A stretch of 64,000 nucleotides of DNA from Edolisoma coerulescens (taxonomy: Eukaryota > Chordata > Aves > Passeriformes > Campephagidae), in assembly GCA_013397115.1 (NCBI GenBank), contig VWZW01007671.1, positions 1,656,489-1,720,488 of the forward strand, given 5' to 3'. Below the pieces are notes generated by a model. It was not told the DNA's origin and did not search any database. It was given only the letters and a program-made list of their open reading frames with translations. Both the position numbers and the translations under genes were made by a program. Shown here in pieces: positions 26,395 to 39,129 of the stretch (within the stretch, counting starts at the first letter, position 1; each line of letters opens with the position of its first letter).

Positions 26395-27215
26395 TATACC
26401 TGTATTGATTCTGGTAGATACGTGTCTAACTTGCTCTTAGAAGTCTCCAGCAATGGTTTCCACAATCTCCCCAACCATATTACTCTTCCACTCTTAGTTA
26501 TCTTTACTTGGTGTTTGAACTTTCTGTGCTAAAGTCATTACTTCTTGTCCTGTCCTCCACAGCCATGAAGAACAGAGTGCACTCTTCGTATCAACTTTTT
26601 ACGCACATGAATATTGCCCCCTACCTACCTCAGTCCTTCCTTATTCTGTTCAGCTCATGATTCCTTCATTAATTTTTGTTTGTTCTGTTTAGAACAATCA
26701 TCCTATTATAACTAAGATGATATAACTTGTTAGGATTATTATAAATTCTAACCATTCTTCAAAGCTCTGACAGTCCCATTCATCTTGGAGTTGTCTGCAC
26801 ATTAACAATATAGTCCTTATTTCATCATGCAGGCTACTAATGGAACTGTTTGCCAGACCCAGGATGGATCCCTGAGGACCCTACTGAAATGTATGTTGCC
26901 ATTTTTACAATGAACCATTGGTAACTGTCCTCCTGGTACTATTTTGTAACTGGTTTCACATCCAGTAAAAGATAATTTCACCTCTATCATGTGTCCCTAG
27001 TTTGCTTTGAGGATGCACTGTCAGTACAGTGTCACAGGAAGTACTAAAATCAAAATATATGATTTTAGCTGTTCCTCTCTTACCCACAGGCCTGTGACCC
27101 TGTCACAAAGGAATTTATATTGTCTTGACATAATTTATTCTTAACTAATCTACACTGACTGTTAGTCATCTCCTTCTCTGCCGGATGCTTACAGACAGTT
27201 TGTAGAAAAATGATC
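26395..27215 (-). mobile_element. Decayed CR1 LINE, ORF2 reverse-transcriptase relic
   Basis: Read on the minus strand, the region around 27060 gives 'IIYFDFS...DTV', the RT motif A block of CR1 ORF2 (usually VIYFDFSKAFDTV). Around 26875 it gives 'PQGSILG', the motif B block (usually VPQGSVLGP). Motif C is decayed. The left end, 26405-26570, is the reverse complement of the ORF2 C-terminal coding region ('cttcttgtcctgtcctccac'). Stops and frameshifts are present throughout, and a stretch between RT and C-terminus is missing. It is inactive and old. Confidence 0.85.
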
Positions 27216-29003
27216 ATTTTGGTTCAGACTGGGAGGGGGAAGGAATTGAGATGAGACCATCACCATGGGTGGCTGCCAGCTGAATGTCAGTGGATAATAC
27301 CAGAATAAAACCTACCTCTTCAGACTCTTCACCTCAGTTGCCCTCCAGACTGCAGCAAGGATCCTTGCAGCCTGGGAGTTAGGAACGGGCTGTGTCTGTG
27401 CCAGTCAGCCCTTGTGCCAGGGACCGGTTCCTGGCACATTCATTTGACTCCCTGGGATGCAGCTTCATTCTTCTTAACCTCTTGCATCCCTTTCAAAACT
27501 GAAATCTATCACAGTTCTCACACTTGACTGGCAAGTGATCTTTTTAGTGAAATGAAACTTGGCAGCATGGTTTGTTCATACCTACTGACTGGTAGACTAA
27601 CAGTTCAAGTTTTTCTCTCATGATTGAAGTCCTCCAAATGTCCCTTGCATCACTTTTCTTTTTCCCTTGTATGAGAACAACAATTTTGTTGTGAAGTTAA
27701 AATCTGTTATCTGATAGCCCTTTTAGAGTGAATTTCATTGAAGTGTTGGCTCAAGTGCTTATTTTCACTAAAACATGTGACAGCTTAATAGCTATATTCA
27801 AGTTATTACATTTTAAAATGACGTCTGATGGGGTTTTTTTTCCAGAAAGTGAACATCTTGAGATGAGAACAAATAATGTAAACATATATATATATTTGTA
27901 TGTATTATGTGTAATATAATAAATGTATTTATCTAGAAATAAACTTTATATGTGTGCTTTTTAAAATAAAATAATAATCAAGATCAATTTAGTGAAGTTA
28001 TTTAATTATCCCATGCCTCTAGCAAAGAAAAAATGGGACAGTCCCTGGATGTTGCTGGCACATTCCCTGGATGCTCCTGCAAGCACACTGCAGCACTGCC
28101 AGGCAGGGCAGTCTGGGGGAAGGATGTTTGCATGTCCTGTAGACGCAGGCATGAAGGGTAGAAAAGGTGCCTTGGGAAGGTTGTAGTTGTTTCGTTCCCA
28201 GAGCTGTACACTCAAAAGGTGCCTTTGCTGTCTCTTGGTCTTCCCTTCTGTGACTGAACCAACGATTTATACTCACTGCCTCCAGTCAGAAGTTTGATCT
28301 GTCAACTTGATGCAGACCAGGTGACCTAAGTTCCTCCATTTGAAAACTCACATTTGAAAATAAGCAAGGATAATTTCAAAAGCAAAACCAAACTGAAACA
28401 ACAAAAAAGAAAAAAAAATCAGGTGAACTTCAGAAAACAGTTTTCCATAAGTGATAGAGTAAATTATTCGTTCCAGAAAAAAATCATTATGCAGTTAACA
28501 TTAAAAATATGGCCAAGAATTCTCTCATTTGCTTTCATGGATATCACACCAAGGCGTTTCTGCTGTTGAGGCTGGAGGACACACATGACTGTAACTGTGG
28601 AAGCTTCTGCAAATAATTAAAGCATGGGAGAAGGGAGCTTGTAGACTCTCTATGCTTGTCATAAATAGTTGGTAGCCTGGATCTTTTGTCTGCCTGAATG
28701 TAATGTTATCTTTCTTGTTTTTATTCTTTAATTATTACTGCCGTTTGTCAATTTATGAGGTTAGGGGATCATAGTAACATTTATAAAAGTAGGAACACCA
28801 TGAACTAGTGTAAATGCATCTAAAAATACCAGAAACATTCTAATTTAAAAGGTGAGATAGTGCACTATTTTATCTGAATACTTCCCATTCCAGGAGACTT
28901 CCATTTCCTAATTCTGGGCTGCAGGCTAAGAAAATTAATAAATTAGTTTTTTGCAACTTGGACAGACTATTTGATGGATAAGGAGTTTGTTGGATAGCCA
29001 CAG
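27216..29003. other. Intergenic, no gene recognised
   Basis: AT-rich sequence with a TA-rich run near 27880-27920. The segment around 27300-27340 has an AATAAA-type signal next to pyrimidine-rich sequence, weakly LTR-like, but I cannot assign a family. Confidence 0.5.
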
Positions 29004-29280
29004 TTTTAAACTAAAAGAGAGTAGGTTTAGACTGGACGTAAGGAAGAAGTTCTTTACTGTGAGGGTGGTGAGGCACTGGAACAGGTTGCCCAGAGAAGTT
29101 GTGGGTGCCCCATCCCTGGATGTGTTCAAGGCCCGGTTGGATGCAGCTTTGAGCAATCTGGTCCAGTGAAAAATGTCCCTGCCCATGGTAGGAGGGGTAG
29201 ATGATCTTTAAAGATCTTCTGTCCAAATGATGATAGGTTTTCCAAACCAAATGATTCTATCATTCTGTGATTCTACGATT
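29004..29280 (+). mobile_element. CR1 LINE 3' end with ORF2 C-terminus
   Basis: The plus strand encodes 'LDVRKKFFTVRVVRHWNRLP' and continues to the usual ORF2 stop at 29167. The 3' UTR (GATGATCTTTAAAG) and terminal octamers (ATGATTCTATCATTCTGTGA) follow. Only the last part of the element was inserted. The frame from 29004 to the stop is still open, so this is a fairly young copy. Confidence 0.95.
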
Positions 29281-30814
29281 TTATACATACCTTTAAATGG
29301 GTACATAGGTGAGACATACATTCATATTCAACATTAGAGGATGTTAAATCTTTTTCAAATAACAGGAAAATCCATCTAAACAAAATTCCAGACCTGAAAT
29401 ATCTGGGTATAATTTGGCTGCACTTGTAATATGCCATTTGAAAGGGATAGAGTGGGTAGCAAGAAGCTTCAATTAGCAAGGGAATGAATTAAACAGATAA
29501 CAGAAAACATAATAACTTTAATGGACTTTGGTTTGCATTTTGAGGAATGAAACTATGCAGGGAGCGGTTTGCAGACTGTGTTCTCCGGTACCCTCTCCTG
29601 GCTGGCTCAAGAGTGGCAATACGGCCTTGGAAAGTGCCAGGTCTTTTGGGGAAGCAGAAGATGACGGACTGCCCCTACATTTTCAGTGGGAAGTTATAGT
29701 GGAAATGAAGTGGATGAGAGAAACAAAATTATTTTTCTCTTTCCTGGAGGTACCATGAGCCTACCTGCAGGACTGAAGAGGGGTTACCTTTGGCATAAAG
29801 TATTATTCATTTGGGAAATGAAATCATACAATTGCATTTTCACATGCTCGGACACAGACCCAGAACAGCCACCTGCGATGTGTGGTGACCCCACAGTGCT
29901 GGCACTGCAGAGAAGTCACTCCAGTGGGCACAAGCACATCCACCTCCCCTGTGCCTTCCCCACCAGTGCATCCATGACTTCCAGTCACTAAGCACAATGA
30001 CCCCAGGGAACACAGTAGAGGGCTTTTAGCTGAAGTTCTGGAAGGAGGGGAGCAGTAAAACAAAATCCGTGTACTGTCAAAATTGTTTTCATGCCTAACA
30101 TGAATAATCTCTTCCAAGTATGCAAAATGGAGAGAGAAAGAACACTTTCTAACCATGTAACCGCTTACTTCCGTTGCCGGTATAGTCCTAAAATGCCATA
30201 ATTGCATTAGTCTTAAATTTCACTTGATGCATATGAATGTAGGATGTTATGAAATGAAAGGCAGGGCTCTTAGTATCAGGCTGTTTTATGAAAATGTTGA
30301 CATTCTATTCTGTAAGAATGTATCAGATAAAGGAAAATTAAATATTTTTCATGCCTTTATGGGATTTTGGTAAGGATGTTTATACTTAAAGATGTATGGA
30401 ATACATAGGAGTAAATGAATAATTTATTTTATATAGATGTATACATATATATATAAAATAAATACATGTAGAAAATATTGCATTAAAAGAATATGTATTT
30501 TTAAATTACTATGAAGATGTGAGTGATTTTCAAGGCTTTTGATAGCCATTTTCTCATAAGAGTCAGAATAAGCCAAATGCAAGGCAGTAGTTTTTCAGAG
30601 ATTTGCTATCTTTGATCAGAGGGTTTTTCATGAAGGTACACAAAAAGAACTTCACGCTGATGACAAACTCAGCCACACTTCCATACACAGCCAGAGCCAA
30701 AGGCCAGAACTCACACTCGAACTAACACACAAAGGGGTAAGCACAGTGACCCCCCAGTGACACTTTACAGGTTACAGAATTGGTGCCAGTTACCAGTCAG
30801 GGATTTTAGAACCA
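29281..30814. other. Intergenic, no gene recognised
   Basis: Unique AT-rich sequence with a TA-rich stretch at 30430-30475. The open frames are short and unremarkable. Confidence 0.6.
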
Positions 30815-31146
30815 AAGAATCGTGGAATCGCCAAGGCTGGTAAAAGACCTCTAAGATGACCAAGTCCAATCACCAACCCAGCACCACCACCATTTTCACC
30901 ATTGAACTGTGTCTTCAAGTGCCATATCCACATGCTTTTTGAACATTTTCAGGGATGGTGACTCCACCTCTTCCCTAGGCAGCCTGTTGCAATGCTTGGC
31001 AACTCTTTTCACACAGAATTTTTCCTGATATTTGATCTAAACCTCCCCTGGTGCAACTTGAGGCCATTTCGTCTCATCCTGCTACTTGTTACTGGGGAGA
31101 AGAGACTGACACCCAACTCATTCCAACAACTTTTTTCAGAGTCATT
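30815..31146 (-). mobile_element. CR1 LINE 3' part
   Basis: It starts 'agaatcgtggaatcgccaag' (tail in reverse complement) and runs through 'cagggatggtgactccacc' and 'ggtgcaacttgaggccattt', typical of the CR1 ORF2 C-terminus in antisense. It is diverged and 5'-truncated. Confidence 0.93.
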
Positions 31147-34100
31147 AAATCAGTCTTCCACTCAGAGTAACAATTGTCACGCACCAATGTCTCCATAGAC
31201 ATGAATTTGACATAAAATCACACCCCTTGTGCTTTATGAACAATGGGAAAGAAGAGATTTTTTTTCCCTAATGCATCTATTTCTACTGTTAGAGAAGTTA
31301 TTACTATCTGAATAAGAACAAAAGTTGGTTGGAACTCATTTATCAATATTCTTTTCATCTACCAGCTATTTTTAGGGTTTTAGAGAAATGACATTTTTGG
31401 TAATTGTGCAGGGGAAGAGAAAGTCCCTAAAAGATTTACTTACTCTGATGTTAGGGAGACAAATGCAGCTGTCCAACCCGTGAATCACAGAGGAGTCTCA
31501 AGGGACAAAGCCAGTAGCAACAAAGTTCTGCATAAGAAGCTTGGCAGAGGCTTTTAAACTGAAAAGCTCAGAGAACAGGAGGAACCTGGCTCTGACCAGA
31601 GCTACCCAACACATTTGCCTTCATGGGCTTCATCAGAGATCCTGACCTATTTGAACGGATGGTTTTTAGTGGGTAAAAGCACTTTTCATTCTTTTAATGG
31701 ACTCTGAAATATCCTATGAATTTTGCTAGAAATTTTTGCTGATTCAAATGGATGTAATAATTACTTTTACATGAAGTACAAAGTATAGATAATGGCAATT
31801 ATCTTCATAATCTAGACTGCTGCAAAAATTCCTGCAATATTTAACATCCATTTGCCAAAGCCTTCAGTTTTGAGATAGAGAATCTACTTTCAACCCGTAT
31901 GAAGTTTAAGTAAAAATTGTACTGCTGTATGTAATTGAATTAATAGAAACATAGCTATCAGATTCTATTTTAATTTTTTTAGAACATAATAATGAAATCT
32001 TTTGTACTTCCCTTCTAAATCCCACATCTGCATTCAAACCAAATGCACTAACACCTTCCAAAAATACTGCAGAAAAGTAGGTCAGGAAAAAATGCAGTGC
32101 TACTTTCAATTTTACAGAATTTAATAGTATTACAGAAGTTTCCAGACTCAATTTTTATATCAATTCACTGAAGTTGCACTATTTGAGTGACCCAGTCAGC
32201 ATAGCTCCACTGTAGCTGATACAACTTGAATTAACTATTATTATTTAGGGTCGGAAACAATCTAATGAATAATATTTTCAATTCCATTTTTATTGAGATT
32301 TAATGATAAATTATCTTCCAAATCTTAGTATTCTACAGATCTGTAGTAAAATCTCAATTTATATTTATCTTTTCAGAATTCTAAATTCTTTTATCATGTT
32401 AATAATTTTAAAGGTTTTAAAACTTATTTACCATTCTGCTGCTCTTCTTTCAGGCAACATGAGCCATACAACCTTTGAAATGCACATAAAAGAATTTATT
32501 TCTTTTTGAGGAAAGCACAGCATCTAGTTTTTGGTGAATAGGTACTAGGAGTGGTGCTCTGCTAACAGCTAGATAGTGGTTAAATATAAACATCATTTGC
32601 AATTGCTAATCAGTTTTTAGTTGTATTTATATAAAAATCCAAGTGAGATTTGGATCCAAAATGTTTTAAATTTTTTAGTTTAGAAAGAGAGACTGTGATA
32701 AAAGAAAATGTGTTTCATGTCCATGTGTCTGATTGAATGCTTCTTCAGTATCTAATGTGAGACACTGGCTGGCCTTTAGACTTGCCTGTGTGGATGGGGG
32801 AAGGGGCAGTGGAAGTATGGAAAATGGCTCAGGAATATAAAAATATGATGCCTCTTGCATCTTTGTCTGTGCTTCAGATTTAGATTCTCTCACACAACTG
32901 TGCTACTGCCACCACTATGGAGAGCCTCTTGGGTAATTGCCTTTTTGGAGACTGAGAACATTACTTTGGATGTGGTAGTACCTCCTTTACCTCAGCTGAG
33001 GAGTTGTGCCACAGCCAAGGAAAGGACAACACCTGAGGGCTTTGATAATTCTCAGGTGGAGGTCTCCCAGCCTGTTTGCTGCAGCCATTCAATCAGTTGC
33101 AAAATATTAATTAGAGCCAGAAAAAAATTTGCCTGTCTAAAATACATAGCATTAATTTCCAAAATTATTTTCCAAGCTATTTATTGTTTTGAAGAAGATT
33201 AAAAACTAAGGGTCAAATTATTTCCATGAATGGAGAACTGAAAAAATTTGTCCCATTATCTGACAACTTTTCACAGGGGCACTTAGGGTCTCCTGATGGG
33301 TAGTTAGTGCAATTTGAGTCAATTTACCTCTTCTGTGCTAATGTTTATTGATGCAATTTTGCTGCATTCTGTCTGAATACTCAAAATCTTCACACACACA
33401 AATGAAAGGAAAAAATTTCTTTGGCCATTTTCTGAAACCATGGCATACACAAATGAGACATGATATTTATTAATTGCTCAGCTTTACATGTATTCAGCAC
33501 ATCTTAGAGAAAAGCAATTATAATTAATTTTTCCACAGAAGTGATAACTTTAGTGTGGTAATTCCATGAGAAATAGCAAGCTCTGAAACAAATAACCAAC
33601 ATTTGGAATCTCAAAGCCCATTATCATCAGGTGAATTATCTCTTTAACCACCTTTACTCCAAGAGGATATATTACGTTGCCAGTGATCTTCTTTGTCACT
33701 GTACAAAGCAATTTAATTAAGTTCATAATAAATTCCACTTCTGTTCCCTTGCACAGTTTATGTGAGAAATGCAATTCGTTTTTGCAATATAGAACCTTTA
33801 ATAAAGACAAATGTGGAAAGTAAAATATGTCTCTCACAGTTGTTTTGAAACCTTTACAATTAGTTTTTATTACAGGTTAATGTATTTGCTATAGCGAGAT
33901 CAAAAATTAGGGAATTTCTGAAAAACTCCATAAGCCTCAAACATAATGCTGTATTTATTTCTAAAAGCAAAAAACACTGAGTCCAATGAAATCACCATGG
34001 TTCCGTTCTAAGTGTATTTCCTAAACTTGCACCAGGTGCAATGGAAAGTTATAATTTCACAGCCTGATATGTTGTTCTGTTCCACAGTTAGCACAGGCTG

Positions 34101-36164
34101 AAAATCAGAAAATAAAATCTTCTTACTGTGCAGCCTGTGTGTGTGCACAGCTGTACAAAATTACTGTCATGTTCCTTCTTCACAGGTAATGAAGCAAATT
34201 ATCCATATACTAAAATTGGTCCTTGAATGATCCTAATAAAAGAAAGGAGTCAGGCACAAATCTTCTATAATGTAGCAAGCTAAGTTGCATTAATTGAGCT
34301 GTAGTGATGAGGTCTATGCTTATTTTTATTATAGATGCAAAGTCACTTGAGTTAATTCAGCTATTTTTCAATACAGGCTAAAATGATTTGAATTACATCA
34401 CCCTTCTGCCAGACTAGAAAAGTTCAGCCTGTAATTCAGCTGATAAATTTGAACACTTGTTTCAGTTGCCATTTTGTATGGAATATTTTGTTTGCATTTT
34501 CCTTGAATAAATTAAGATACTTTAGAATCTCTGTATCAAATTAAACCTTTCTGAAGAGTGAGGATAATTTATGCTTATACACTTATGCACACTGCTTTAT
34601 TTACTTCATGTCTGTAGAGATTTAAAATCTAATAATGATCTTGAGTGTGTAAAAAAATTTGGAGATTTATAAATTTTGATAAATATAACCAATGTATCCC
34701 AGATTATACATATTATCGTAAGTCTTTCCATGCAGACGATGTCGTAAGGTGATCCAACACATCAACAAGCTTCTGTAGATCAGTAGCTTTCCAGCAATTG
34801 GCTTTGGAATTGTTTGCTTCTCTCAAATGAATTGGGAATAGCCTTCCAATCTACAAAGGGAAAGCTTTCTTTAATTACTTCACACTTTTTAAGGGATAAG
34901 AGGGCACATGGAAAATTACTGTGGAAAAAATGCTGTATGGTTCCTTATTCTATGCATTCAAACTCCAAGTGTGGAATTGATGGTAGAGATAAACAGTATC
35001 ACAGCCTTCCCTGTGGACTATTGGCTGGGAAAGAGAAAATTACTGTGAATTATTGGGGGAATTTACAGCAAATAAGCATGGCAGATCAGATGGAGCACTT
35101 TTTCTTCTTAATCTCTAGCCTAGTTATTGCTAGAAGCAATCTTTTCTGAACTGATTCTAAGAATCACAAATTTCATCAAATACAGATTTTCAATAAATTA
35201 ATTTTATATAATTTCAATGTAAATAGAAAGAATCTACAGGGAAAATTTTCTTAGGTCTTCTGAATGGCAAAGATTATGTGTGGCTTTTTGACGAAACTGA
35301 AAACAGTAAAGAACTGAGAGAATAATTCATTTCACAGATGTTAGCTATATTGAGGTATCCATTCTTTGAAACATCCAGAACCAAAAGCTTGTTTGTACAG
35401 AAACTCCATATGAACTCTTTATATTAGTCAGATAATTCCAGTAAATTTCAAATGAGAGTGTGTACCCATGTTGGAGTAAAACTGGCATTCAGTGTCATGT
35501 ACTTTATTTATGCTGACTTCAGCAGGGCAAACTGGAGTGCAGCAGAAGGTGAGTGTGGCTCTGTGAAGCACATGGCTGGGGGCATCCTTGGCATAGGGAA
35601 CTTAAAATATAAAGGGGATTTTCAGCTTTCATTTTCCTATGAAGATAGCACAGAAAAGGAAACCCGGCTGTTTCTGTGTGCAAGCTTATGACAGCAAAAA
35701 CTAGGGCACCTGTGATGGTGTTGCCTACATTTTATTCAAGATCAGAGGCTCTTCCCATAAAAATTCGTTGCTATTCCTTTCCTCCCTGTAGCATATTTAC
35801 TACTTAACATCAAGGAATAAAGTAGCAGTAATGAGCTTTAGTACATACTCTTGACAGATCAAGTCAGAGAGAACAGCACGTACCTCATGCTGCTCTTCTG
35901 AAGTGCACGCTCAGCACCATGAGGAGCTCACAGTCCAACACAAAATGATGTGCCTCTGCTTGGGAGCCCACACCCCCAAAGAAGAACGTGCTGCCTTGTC
36001 AGTGAGGCAGAGCTGGGCCTCATGGGTTGAGCACAGTTAACGTTCCCACTTAGACATTTTGACCTCCTGAGATACTTTGACTCTAACACTTTGATGTTAA
36101 ATATCAAGATTTTACAAAAAAAAAGGATAGAAACCATTTTACATCAAATAAAATAATTTTATAG
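31147..36164. other. Intergenic, no gene recognised
   Basis: About 5 kb of AT-rich unique sequence without recognisable repeats. A near-perfect palindrome, 'ttgcaccaggtgcaa', lies at about 34027-34041. Several stretches between 33.3 and 34.7 kb look slowly evolving in composition, but this cannot be tested here. Confidence 0.5.
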
Positions 36165-36440
36165 ACTAGACCAGACTAGACCAGACTAAACTTGTTCAGT
36201 TGAAGGGGATCTACAACGATCATTTATCCAATTGCCTGACCACTTCAGAGCTGACCAAACTCTAAAGGACCAAACACTTAAAGGCATTGCCAAAATTCCT
36301 CTTGAACATTGACAGGTATCACAATCTCTCTAGGAAGCCTGTTCCAGTGTCTGAGTACCCTCTTGGTAAAGAAATATTTTCTTTATACACTTCAAAACTC
36401 AGGAAAAATTTATACCCAGGTTTTTTTTATGTCAGACCTT
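36165..36440 (-). mobile_element. CR1-like LINE fragment, diverged
   Basis: 'ctaggaagcctgttccagtg', then 'ctgagtaccctcttggtaaa', is the antisense of the CR1 ORF2 C-terminus. It is preceded by 'ggggatctacaacgatcatt', which resembles the tail of an older CR1 subfamily. The left edge carries a 10-bp tandem motif (agactagacc, about 2.5 units). Confidence 0.75.
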
Positions 36441-38765
36441 TCCAATAAAATTTTCACTTCCTGAAAAATTATAAGGCTATACAATAGTAATCCATAAAAT
36501 ATATATTTAAGGGATCTGCAATCAAATTAGTAACTACTGTTTGTCTGTCAGACCCTGTATAGTTATGCTGGACTGTACAACATATCTGTACTTCTATACT
36601 GGCTGTTTTTCACTCATCTCAAAATGCTGCCTACGTTGATAAAGGCTATTAAAATCAGCTAGTATGAAATGATCTCTAAAGGCAAAAAAGTATCAGAAAT
36701 AATATTTAAGGATTATTGTAACAGTCAGAGATTAAGATTTGTGTTACTCTTTGAGAGGAAACATGCTGATTTCTTTATTGCTGGATTGTTTTGAGCTATG
36801 AACATGAGGAATTTCCAAAATTAGTTCCCTCCCACAAGCATTATTTTCTTAATCGTTTTATTGCTGCTTCCTGGAATGAGTCGTGTTGATTTGATTCAGG
36901 AAAGCAAGCAGAGCTTGGACCAGCAGTGTCAGTACAATAGGAATGGTAAGTCTCCTTCACATTTTAAACAAGAAAATACTTGCCTTTTGAGAAGAGATGA
37001 GACAGCACAGCAACAGCTGTGTTCTTCTTAGAGAACCCTGTCTTGGTCACACTGTAAAAGATATTTTCCTTTTTGATCTGGATCCAAAAAATAAAGCTGT
37101 TTAAATACACTTAACATGCGGCAGTTGCGCCCTTTCCAAACAGAAAACAAAGACACATGCACTAAGTCCTTATTTGCAGAACTGCACCTTTGTTCTAGGC
37201 AGAATGCTAATGGAAAACCTGCTACTTATGCTGCTCCTGCTACTTTGCAGGCCAATGATTTGATCTCACAAAGAGCTTCTAGCAAAAAATATCCTGTTAA
37301 TAAAATCAGACCCACTGTGCTGCACCCTTTCAGAATGAATGTGGGCAGAAACCAGCAGCAGTTCAGGGCATGAATAAATGAAGCTGAAGGATATAAAAGC
37401 CTTGGCCATGGTGGTGTGTGGTAGTGTTTGTTGCCCTTCCAAGAAATTCTTGTGCAAGCATATTCAAGCAATGAAAATAAGATTTGATTGTTGACTAATT
37501 CTATCCCTTTCCTAACATGCTTCTATCAACTACATGGAGGCTATCTCAAAGACAGAGTGAATCAGACATGTCAGTCCTTTTCTGGAGTACCATACCCCTT
37601 TTGTGGAGGACATATATTGTTTAAAATGAAAAAGATGTAATGACAGCTGTAAGGAGATGATCTGAATAAGGAAAATACAGCATAAAATTAGGAAAATTAG
37701 GAACACTATTTTTCTTTTTTCTTTTTTCTTTTTTTTTTTTTTTTCCATTAAGTCCATGATAGTATTTGAGTCATTTGATTCTATGAGGCATAAATCAGTG
37801 GATTCTGATTTGGACAGTGCCATCTGTCCCATGGCAAGTGTCACAGCTGGGATTGGGGAAAAATATCTATATTTTTTATGAATCTACTCCCATGCTTTGA
37901 ATATTGTAAGTAGAAGGAAAGTCGGTTACATTGACATTCAGCTTTTTTCGCTCTTTAGTAAATATTCACAAACTCCTAACTAAGGTGGGGGGGGAAACGG
38001 TATGAAAAGTAACAGTTAAATCGTAGGATAGCAGTGGAGTTAATTGCTCTCCTACTCTCTAGAGACACTCTTATCTTACCACAGTTCCCTGGGGATTTTC
38101 CATGTCTACAGTCTAGGTAGCCCTTTCTGTTTTGGGGGATTTCCATCTTGTTTTCTTTGTCTCAGGAGTGCTTTTCTGTGCTGCTTATGTGTGTGACTGC
38201 TTTATTATCCTTTTTTATGTGAATCTCATTCATGTCCTTTTCTGGCCACTTGCCAGCCAGAGAACAGCTTCCCATATCCCATTTATCTTCCTAATAAGTC
38301 TCTTCTTGAAACTCCTAGGGTCCCCATATAAATGACTCATAATCTCCCTGTGGAAGTAGCTGCTATCTTAAGTGCTTCCTTGACTCAGGTGTTTGATCTT
38401 GTCTTTCTCTGATCGCTTTGAAGCACTTTATTAATTCCAGAGGGAAAAGACTATCACCTGAAATCCAGGTTTCTTCTTCAGTTCAGCCTATGTATTGTCC
38501 TGTTTTCAAGAAAGAGCATAGAATCTCTTGGACTGCACTGTTAAAACCAGCTAACTGCTGACACCGGATCACAAGAATTCTTCCACAACTTAAATATCAT
38601 TATTTAGTTTAAATCTGCAGCGGATTTTGAAAAATCACTGGGAAAAATCATGGCAGTAGGCGACTGCACTTATGTTGGAGAAAGCTGGTTTATTCTAGTG
38701 ACATTGATATCAAAATGGGTCTGTTTTGGAAAGGGATTAGCACTGTTCTAATCTGCTTTAATATT
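36441..38765. other. Intergenic, no gene recognised
   Basis: AT-rich sequence with a polypyrimidine tract at 37708-37744. No recognisable exon. Confidence 0.6.
37708..37744. repeat. T-rich polypyrimidine tract
   Basis: Runs of T broken by single C, 37 bp long. Confidence 0.9.
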
Positions 38766-38835
38766 CATAGAATCGTAGAATGGTTTGGTTTTGTTTGGAA
38801 AAGACCTTGAAAGACCATCTAGTCCACCCCATGTG
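38766..38835 (-). mobile_element. CR1 LINE 3' tail fragment
   Basis: 'catagaatcgtagaatggtt' followed by 'gaccatctagtccacccc' is the antisense of the CR1 terminus. It is only about 70 bp long. Confidence 0.85.
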
Positions 38836-38929
38836 AGGCAGTATCATATAAAGATGTTTATATGAGAATTAATATTCTGCCACAGTAATTTTTTTTATTT
38901 TATTTCAATCAGTGGAGGTGAGACTGCCA

Positions 38930-39125
38930 AAAACGTTTCCCTCTTGCCGCGGTGCCTGCGGGGGAGCGCGGCCGTGGCCGGGCTCGGTGTCCAGCACCGC
39001 GGACAGCGCCCGGCGGAGCGCGCCCGGCCCGCGGCCGCCCCGCTGCTGCGCCCCTTCCCCGCGCCGGGCGGGCAGCGGGGCCGGGCAGCTCGCCCTGCAG
39101 CGGGGCAGGGCTGTGGTTAAACTGC
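38930..39125. promoter_or_regulatory. Isolated CpG island (candidate promoter)
   Basis: A compact GC-rich block with roughly 29 CpG dinucleotides in about 175 bp by my count, in a region otherwise nearly free of CpG. It lies about 24 kb upstream of SYBU exon 1. It contains GGGCGGG-type Sp1-like sites. Such islands in vertebrates usually mark promoters. Neither strand shows a clear coding exon. The minus strand (SYBU direction) shows no obvious strong donor within 200 bp to the left. On the plus strand a moderate donor (AAAAG|GTATAA) lies near 39499. It could be an alternative SYBU promoter, a non-coding RNA promoter or a distal regulatory island. Confidence 0.7.
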
Positions 39126-39129
39126 CTCT

